Shown here: one piece after another, positions 7,020 to 7,405 of the stretch
Numbering within the stretch: the first letter of the stretch is position 1
Layout: the number at the start of each line of letters is the position of its first letter
NCBI GenBank assembly: GCA_003646525.1
Contig: QMKU01000057.1
Location: 1-7,405 of the forward strand
Source: Campylobacterota bacterium
GTDB taxonomy: Bacteria; Campylobacterota; Campylobacteria; Campylobacterales; Sulfurovaceae
Reading direction: 5' to 3'
Length of the DNA stretch: 7,405 bases
Program-made: the position numbers and the translations under genes
The notes under the pieces: model-generated
Seen by the model: the letters and a program-made list of their open reading frames with translations, nothing else
Told to the model about the DNA's origin: nothing
The model's database searches: none

Positions 7020-7145
7020 CATAGGTGCCACTTCATGGGGCTTTCAGGGAGTTTAGGGCACTATTTTGCTACAGATCGACATGTTCAGACATATAGGTTT
7101 GAGAACTTTTTTCTATTTGTGGTCTCAACTCCCATGAAACCTATG
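7020..7145 (+). repeat. Nested, mutually exclusive inverted repeats in array-proximal leader
   Basis: The right arm CCCATGAAACCTATG (7131-7145) is complementary to two left arms. One is CATAGGT (7020-7026) plus TTCATGGG (7032-7039), giving 15 pairs with a 5-base bulge. The other is ATAGGTTT (7093-7100), pairing with AAACCTAT (7137-7144), and extended inward by GAGA/TCTC (7101-7104 with 7123-7126). The two pairings use the same right arm and cannot coexist, as in switch-like RNA structures, although a DNA-level role (protein sites, cruciform) is equally possible. The segment 7096-7110 (GGTTTGAGAACTTTT) is also a two-mismatch relative of the palindromic 15-mer. Confidence 0.5.
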
Positions 7146-7154
7146 TTCAAGCTC

Positions 7155-7160
7155 TATAAT
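7155..7160 (+). promoter_or_regulatory. Candidate array promoter -10 box
   Basis: A perfect TATAAT lies 60 bases before the first repeat, immediately downstream of the inverted repeats. It would start transcription near 7167 and give a pre-crRNA with roughly a 54-base leader. The region 17-18 bases upstream (around CCATGA) is not a good -35, but T-rich sequence at 7107-7118 fits the looser Campylobacterota style. The position relative to the array supports the call. Confidence 0.45.
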
Positions 7161-7220
7161 TTTTCATTGTTTAGCTTTTTTAGAAGATAAGTTCGCCCCT
7201 AAAGCATCGTATTTGACGGT

Positions 7221-7405
7221 GTATCCCTGCCTATCGGTGGGGAGGTAATTTCGAGACGCGTATGCCTCTAGTTTTTTGCGCATTCACCCGATGTATCCCT
7301 GCCTATCGGTGGGGAGGTAATTTCGAGACAGTAGAGGACACCCTCTTTGAGGTTTGCCTTGCCCGTATCCCTGCCTATCGGTGGGGAGGTAATTTCGAGA
7401 CAGAA
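7221..7405 (+). CRISPR. CRISPR array start: three identical 37-base repeats, continues past window
   Basis: Repeats at 7221-7257, 7293-7329 and 7365-7401 are identical over 37 bases (beginning GTATCCCTGCC, ending TTTCGAGAC), with an exact 72-base period. Spacers at 7258-7292 and 7330-7364 are 35 bases each and unrelated to each other; four bases of a third spacer end the window. The repeat can fold: TCCCTGCC (positions 4-11) pairs with GGTGGGGA (16-23) around loop TATC, including two G-U pairs. This leaves a 14-base 3' part. Orientation is taken from the adjoining leader and cas genes. The 3' end GAGAC differs from the common GAAAC handle. Identical repeats are expected at the leader-proximal, newest end. 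Confidence 0.97.

Larger units (their letters stand above)
6755..7220 (+). other. Long AT-rich CRISPR leader / intergenic region
   Basis: These 466 bases between cas2 and the first repeat contain no convincing gene. They are rich in T-tracts and hold three exact 15-base palindromic sites, two diverged relatives, a 12-base direct repeat, overlapping inverted repeats and two TATAAT boxes, described separately. The region is longer than many CRISPR leaders, so only the repeat-proximal end may be needed for spacer integration. No clear Rho-independent terminator for the cas operon was found: the first palindrome followed by T's is the nearest candidate, but its RNA stem would be only about 3-4 pairs, so cas transcription could read into the array. 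Confidence 0.75.

Noticed and set aside
6994..7357. Ten-base match TGAGGTTTGC between the leader (6994-7003) and spacer 2 (7348-7357), as a possible self-derived spacer
   Set aside because: Ten bases out of 35 with no extension on either side is within chance for this sequence length.

Overview
The window holds the downstream part of a type III-B (Cmr) CRISPR-Cas locus that carries a reverse transcriptase-Cas1 fusion, followed by cas2, a long AT-rich leader and the first units of a CRISPR array. Low-to-moderate GC, heavy use of ATA (Ile) and AGA (Arg) codons, Lys/Glu-rich proteins and very tight gene packing suggest a Campylobacterota bacterium (for example a Sulfurimonas/Sulfurovum-like lineage). 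That placement is inference from composition only.

Layout, all on the + strand: 3-995 C-terminal part of Cmr2/Cas10 (5' end outside the window); 992-2077 Cmr3; 2079-2888 Cmr4; 2892-3230 Cmr5; 3240-4232 Cmr6; 4233-6470 RT-Cas1; 6470-6754 Cas2; 6755-7220 a 466-base leader without a convincing gene; 7221-7405 CRISPR array (three identical 37-base repeats, two 35-base spacers, a third spacer cut by the window end). Gene gaps run from a 4-base overlap to 9 bases, so the seven genes look like one operon. Its promoter, any cmr1, any cas6 and any ring-nuclease or Csm6/Csx1-type effector would lie outside the window.

How the parts fit: Cmr2-Cmr6 form the RNA-targeting effector (backbone and RNase Cmr4, small subunit Cmr5, 5'-handle binding Cmr3, cap Cmr6, and signalling subunit Cmr2 with an intact GGDD). 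RT-Cas1 and Cas2 form the spacer-acquisition machine. Both the RT (YADD) and Cas1 active-site residues look intact, so spacers could be acquired from RNA as well as DNA. The array supplies crRNAs to the Cmr complex.

The least explained part is the leader. It contains three exact copies of a 15-mer built on the perfect palindrome GTTTGCAAAC (orientations +, -, +) around a TATAAT box, two diverged relatives, a 12-base direct repeat, and a set of competing inverted repeats just upstream of a second TATAAT close to the array. The genes cmr4, cmr5, cmr6 and RT-cas1 also all lie in one reading frame, separated only by single stop codons.
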